Positions 60,452-64,000 of a stretch of 64,000 nt of DNA are shown piece after piece. Location: contig NZ_JALDAX010000018.1 in the NCBI RefSeq assembly GCF_022698145.1, positions 1 to 64,000 on the forward strand, read 5' to 3'. Both the position numbers and the translations under genes were made by a program. This DNA comes from Streptomyces spinosisporus (GTDB lineage: Bacteria > Actinomycetota > Actinomycetes > Streptomycetales > Streptomycetaceae). The notes under the pieces were generated by a model. It did no database searches and was not told where the DNA came from. It worked only from the letters and a program-made list of their open reading frames with translations. The first letter of the stretch is position 1, and the number at the start of each line of letters is the position of its first letter.

Positions 60452-60729
60452 AGGATCAGCCAGCAGTATCTGGGGCGATCACCGGCTTGAGCGGGATCGG
60501 TGATGCTTCTTCACCAGGCGCATGCACCTGGCCACCGCATCCCCGCGAGTGACACTACTGCTCACGAACAACCTCCCGGCTAACCAGCCGGTGACATCCG
60601 TTCAGGCGGACAACTGACAATCCACTAACGCCGCCAGAGTCATCCTTGCGAAAACCATTGGTGTACGGCTTGCTCCGCTGATGGACTGGCGTCCTGTCGT
60701 GAGTCTGCCGTGTGACGGAGGTAGTGGCT

Positions 60730-61485
60730 GTGACAGGTTATGGCGTGCTTGCCGAGGTATACGAATGGCTCATCTCGGATGCAAAGTTGCCTCCAGCCGA
60801 GTTCGCCGCGTCGTTCGACGACGTCCTCAATTTCCTGCCGTCGAACGCTCACGTCCTCGACTGTTCGTGCGGAACGGGACAGTTGGCGGTCGGCCTCGCC
60901 GGTCGTGGCATGCAGGTTGTCGCAACTGACGCCAGTGAGGCGATGGTTCGTCGGACTGCTGAGTTGGCTGAGGAGTTCGGGGCGTCCGTCCGGGCCGTAC
61001 GGGCGAACTGGGAAGAGTTGCCCGACCATTTCCAGGACAGCACGTTCGACATGGTGTTCTGCGTCGGCAACTCGCTTGCCCATGCCACGGGGGCGACAGG
61101 CAGGGGTGCTGCTCTGGAGTCGATGTCACGGCTTCTGCGCCCCGGCGGACGCCTGGTACTCACATCCCGCACCTGGGAACTCGTACGGGCCAAAGGTTCC
61201 CGGCTGGAGATCAGTGATCGACTCGTCCGCCGGCACGGTCGCGATGCCGTCGTGGTCTACCGCTGGGAGATTGCGCCGCATTGGGAGGAGGAGCACCACA
61301 TCGAGATTGCGATCGCGCAAATTGATGCGACCGGGTTGGTTCTTGTCCGCTCGGAACTGCTGTCCTGCTGGCCCTTCCGCTACGAGGAACTCGAAGTCGA
61401 GCTGCACCGGGTCGGACTCCGGACGGAACTGAGCACGTTCGATCTTGAGGCCGAGAACTACATGGTGGTCGCGAACAAGGTGTAA
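60730..61485 (+). CDS. SAM-dependent methyltransferase
   Basis: This 251-residue class I methyltransferase has the SAM-binding block VLDCSCGTGQLAVGLAGRGM, then VVATDASEAMVRRT (acidic residue for the ribose), FDMVFCVGNSLAHA and LLRPGGRLVLTSR. It resembles glycine/sarcosine N-methyltransferase-like enzymes in style, but the substrate is unknown. GTG 60730 was chosen because GGAGG lies 9 bases upstream; GTG 60712 is the first in frame. It is convergent with the AsnC-type gene. Confidence 0.85.
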   Translation: MTGYGVLAEVYEWLISDAKLPPAEFAASFDDVLNFLPSNAHVLDCSCGTGQLAVGLAGRGMQVVATDASEAMVRRTAELAEEFGASVRAVRANWEELPDHFQDSTFDMVFCVGNSLAHATGATGRGAALESMSRLLRPGGRLVLTSRTWELVRAKGSRLEISDRLVRRHGRDAVVVYRWEIAPHWEEEHHIEIAIAQIDATGLVLVRSELLSCWPFRYEELEVELHRVGLRTELSTFDLEAENYMVVANKV

Positions 61486-61573
61486 ACATCGGACTCTCAG
61501 TCCCTGGCCGTACCGCACGACCGGCTCAACCGTCACCGCCACCGGTCATCGATACACACCTCGCAATCGGGAG

Positions 61574-62626
61574 TTACAGCGAACCCACTGCAGTCCCCGG
61601 GCCCACGAGGCGCTCGTCCGTCAAAAGGGTGCCGGCTTGCTTCACGTGCCGCAGGACTGGAGAAACTTCCATGCTCTGCAAGCCGGGCAGGACACCAATG
61701 CGCTCCGACGTGAACTCGAAGAGTTCGTCGAGGTCTTGGCAGTGGGCGACGGCATGGATGTTGTACGGGCCGGAGATGGCCGCGGCGAATGCGATTTCGG
61801 GTTCTTGTGCCAGCGAGCGTCCCACGTTCTTCACCTGCGACGGGTGCACTCGCAGCCACAGGTTGGCCCGTGCGTGATAACCCAAAGCCGTCGGTGCGAT
61901 CTCGACGTCGATATGGATGACGCCCTGCTGGAGCAGCACACCGAGGCGGCGGGAGACACGGCCCGGCGTGGAGTCAGCCGCGGTCGCGAGAGCGACGAGA
62001 GAGGCCCGGCCGTCCGCAGCGAGCGCGTTGTAGATCTTCTCGTCCTCGGCCGTGAGGTGCACCGGGTCGTCAGCGACCACCGCAGACTCCCTGAACGGGG
62101 GGCCGTCGCCCCCGAGCGCAGTTTCCTGCTCGGGGGTCAGCACCCCGCGAAGAGCCGCCCAGTAGTGACCGCGGCCTCCGATGAACTGGCGGAGCATGGC
62201 AAAGGCGTTGATGTCGAGCACAGCCGCAGTACGCGGAAGCCGTCGACCGAGGAGATCCTCCCACTGCGCCTGGTCGCGTGACTGCGTCGCACACGTCACC
62301 TCGCATCCGGCCGCACCCACCGCCACCCAGTTGACGTCATCCCGCTTGGCGAGTGCACCCGCGATCGCCGCGACGCTTCCGGGCCGGCAGCGCAGCCGCA
62401 CCAGCCACCTGCTCTGCCCCAACGCTCCAGGATTGACCACACCGACGACCCGGACGACACCATCGGCACACAGACGCCGAAAGCGACGGTTGACAGTGCC
62501 TTCAGCAAGGCCGAGCGCGGCCGCCATCGAGGCGAAGGAAGCTCTCGGAGCGATCTGCAGGGCACGGATGATTCGCACATCATCAGGGTGAAGGCCGACG
62601 GATCCGAACGTTGAGGCACCTGCCAT
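61574..62626 (-). CDS. Two-unit AsnC/Lrp-family transcriptional regulator
   Basis: The 350-residue protein contains two Lrp-like units in tandem. The first helix-turn-helix is SFASMAAALGLAEGTVNRRF and the second SLVALATAADSTPGRVSRRL; each is followed by an effector-type domain (RWLVRLRCRPGS and ARANLWLRVHPSQ). Two-unit Lrp proteins are common in actinomycetes. It is divergent from an SDR gene with a 167-base gap and probably regulates it. The start at ATG 62626 has a weak Shine-Dalgarno. Confidence 0.85.
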   Translation of the reverse strand: MAGASTFGSVGLHPDDVRIIRALQIAPRASFASMAAALGLAEGTVNRRFRRLCADGVVRVVGVVNPGALGQSRWLVRLRCRPGSVAAIAGALAKRDDVNWVAVGAAGCEVTCATQSRDQAQWEDLLGRRLPRTAAVLDINAFAMLRQFIGGRGHYWAALRGVLTPEQETALGGDGPPFRESAVVADDPVHLTAEDEKIYNALAADGRASLVALATAADSTPGRVSRRLGVLLQQGVIHIDVEIAPTALGYHARANLWLRVHPSQVKNVGRSLAQEPEIAFAAAISGPYNIHAVAHCQDLDELFEFTSERIGVLPGLQSMEVSPVLRHVKQAGTLLTDERLVGPGTAVGSL

Positions 62627-62793
62627 GGCAGGAATCCTACAAACGCGAGCGTTCGACTCACACCTGCGCCGACACGGCACGCAGAGTTGTCCCGTCCCGG
62701 TGAACAGCCACAGCGGCCCACGCTCCGGGGGCCCTGAGGCGATCCCGGTCACAGCACACGCCGTACGACGCAGAGAAACGGAAAGAACGCCGC

Positions 62794-63531
62794 ATGCCAT
62801 CGCCTGTCACACAGCATCAATCGCACGTCACACAGCAGCACACGCCCACCGCACTCATCGTCGGAGCCTCACGCGGCCTCGGCCGGGCCATGGCAGCCGA
62901 ATTCCTCCACCGGGGCTGGAACATCATCGGCACCGTCCGTGACGCCTCCGTCCAGACCCACCTGCACGATCTCGCCGACCGGGCCGAAGGCCGCGTCAGA
63001 GTCGAGCAACTCGACATCAACGAGCCCCACCAACTTGGACCTCTGCACGAGCGCCTCGCGGACCGCCGCCTCGACCTGCTCTTCATCAACGCCGGTACCA
63101 CCAACAGCGAGCAGACGCCCATCGGCAAAGTAGCCACCCACGACTTCGTCGAGGTGATGACCACCAACGCTCTCAGCCCGATGCGCGTCATCGAGGCTCT
63201 CGAAGACCTGGTGTCCCCCACCGGCCTCATCGGCGCGATGTCGTCCGGGCAGGGCAGCATCACCAACAACACGACCGCAGGCCGCGAGGTCTACCGGGCA
63301 AGCAAAGCAGCGCTGAACATGCTCATGCGCAGCTTCGCGGTCCGGCAGGCCGGAACGCAGCGCGCCCTCGCCCTTCTGGCACCGGGCTGGATTCGCACTG
63401 CGCTCGGTGGGCCCAACGCGCCGTTCACCGTCGAGGAAAGTGTCCCGCTGCTGGTAGACGTCCTGCTGACCAAACTCGGCACACCCGGCCTGGCCTACCT
63501 GGACCGTTCGGGCCGGACAGTGCCCTGGTAG
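62794..63531 (+). CDS. Short-chain dehydrogenase/reductase
   Basis: This 245-residue SDR has ALIVGASRGLGRAMAAEFLH as the nucleotide loop, DLLFINAGTT, SSGQGSI and the catalytic pair YRASKAAL. The N-terminal 17 residues are polar (THQ-rich) and probably unstructured. It resembles the C-factor/CsgA-like subgroup. GAAAGAAC precedes ATG 62794. It is divergent from the AsnC-type regulator. Confidence 0.87.
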   Translation: MPSPVTQHQSHVTQQHTPTALIVGASRGLGRAMAAEFLHRGWNIIGTVRDASVQTHLHDLADRAEGRVRVEQLDINEPHQLGPLHERLADRRLDLLFINAGTTNSEQTPIGKVATHDFVEVMTTNALSPMRVIEALEDLVSPTGLIGAMSSGQGSITNNTTAGREVYRASKAALNMLMRSFAVRQAGTQRALALLAPGWIRTALGGPNAPFTVEESVPLLVDVLLTKLGTPGLAYLDRSGRTVPW

Positions 63532-63635
63532 GCAGACCCACGACGGCGCCGGCGCCCATGCCGATCGCCTCATTGCCGGTGAACACCCTAAGCGGCTCGC
63601 CACCCAACAAACACTGGCCGAGTCCCGCCGGAACT

Positions 63636-64000
63636 TCAGGGCCGCTGCTGCATTTTCGTCAGCAGCGCGAGCAAGGTGCTCTGCTCCTCCGCGTCGAGAT
63701 TGGCGAAGAAGCCGGAGTCGTGAAGCCGCGACCTGAGCTCGTCCCATAGTTCGTGCCCGCGTTCCGTCAGGGCCAGGGTTCGCTTGCGGCCGTCGGTGGG
63801 GTGCGGCTGACGGGCAATGAGTCCTGCGCTCTGCAGTTTGTCGGCGGCGAGACTGACCGTCGAGGGATCGCAGCGCAGACGGGCCGCCACCTCCCGCATC
63901 GTGGGCGGTTCGGTTCCCGGCGCGAGCGCCCACAGCGTGCCGGCGACGGAGGCCGGCACCCGGAACTCGCCGAGCACCTGGGCCACCACGGCGTCCGCGG
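63636..64000 (-). CDS. MarR-family transcriptional regulator, cut by window end
   Basis: At least 117 residues are visible. The winged helix reads PTMREVAARLRCDPSTVSLA, then ADKLQSAGLIARQPHPTDGR and KRTLALTERGHELWDELRSR, typical MarR recognition helix and wing, followed by a dimerisation helix. GTG 63989 is in frame, but the frame is open to the window edge and the MarR N-terminal helix is missing, so the true start probably lies beyond 64000. It is convergent with the SDR gene. Confidence 0.85.
   Translation of the reverse strand, partial: ADAVVAQVLGEFRVPASVAGTLWALAPGTEPPTMREVAARLRCDPSTVSLAADKLQSAGLIARQPHPTDGRKRTLALTERGHELWDELRSRLHDSGFFANLDAEEQSTLLALLTKMQQRP

Noticed and set aside
1..64000. 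CRISPR arrays, tRNA or rRNA genes
   Set aside because: No regularly spaced repeat array and no recognisable tRNA or rRNA segments were seen by eye; a dedicated scan could still find a missed tRNA.

Overview
The window is high-GC actinomycete DNA, most likely from a Streptomyces chromosome. The coding bias, the many GTG starts, the 4-base ATGA/GTGA stop-start overlaps, and proteins of Streptomyces type (BlaI/M56 pairs, STAS proteins, a PASTA-less Pkn kinase, GH64 glucanase, IS701/IS110/ISL3-type transposase remnants) all point that way. No rRNA, tRNA or CRISPR array was seen. All family assignments come from reading the translated sequence; no database search was run.

Left part (1-17.4 kb). 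Housekeeping-like genes are scattered among decayed genes: a STAS protein, a Sua5/YrdC tRNA-modification enzyme, a beta-carbonic anhydrase, a serine/threonine kinase and a small membrane protein. The decayed genes include at least four transposase remnants (IS5-, IS701-, IS110- and ISL3-like), an M56 peptidase, a winged-helix regulator, a LexA-like DNA-binding protein, a second STAS gene and an ANTAR fragment. At 4.7-10.7 kb lies an envelope-linked module: two BlaI-type repressors, one intact and one dead M56 protease, a DedA protein, a PAP2 phosphatase, a processive lipid glycosyltransferase and a polysaccharide deacetylase. BlaI-like inverted repeats occur in both divergent promoters.

Central part (17.8-54.7 kb). 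Three catabolic modules lie side by side, each with its own importer and regulator. (A) 17.8-30.6 kb: an IclR regulator and a nine-gene leftward operon of CoA-thioester enzymes (thiolase, MenB/BadI-like crotonase, two 3-hydroxyacyl-CoA dehydrogenases, enoyl-CoA hydratase, two CaiB-type CoA-transferases, and a GctAB/IpdAB-like pair), divergent from an MHS transporter and an enolase-superfamily epimerase. (B) 30.8-47.6 kb: a LacI regulator and a 13-gene rightward operon that starts at a perfect LacI-type operator. It encodes a ribose-type ABC importer, a fumarase/PurB-type lyase, a beta-hydroxyacid dehydrogenase, a zinc alcohol dehydrogenase, an amidohydrolase, an E2-like protein with no lipoyl domain and no catalytic motif, an M24 hydrolase, thiamine-dependent E1 alpha and beta, and an aldehyde dehydrogenase. 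(C) 47.8-54.7 kb: a short-chain dehydrogenase, a beta-keto acid cleavage enzyme, an HpcH/HpaI aldolase, a double-cupin protein and a DUF6282-like hydrolase, divergent from an MFS transporter and followed by a second IclR regulator. None of the substrates can be read from the sequence.

Right part (54.9-64 kb). A secreted GH64 beta-1,3-glucanase sits downstream of a decayed GH16 laminarinase that still has a CebR-like palindrome in front of it. After that come a medium-chain reductase with a MerR regulator, a small zinc-ribbon-like protein, a methyltransferase, a two-unit AsnC/Lrp regulator divergent from a short-chain dehydrogenase, and a MarR regulator cut by the window end.
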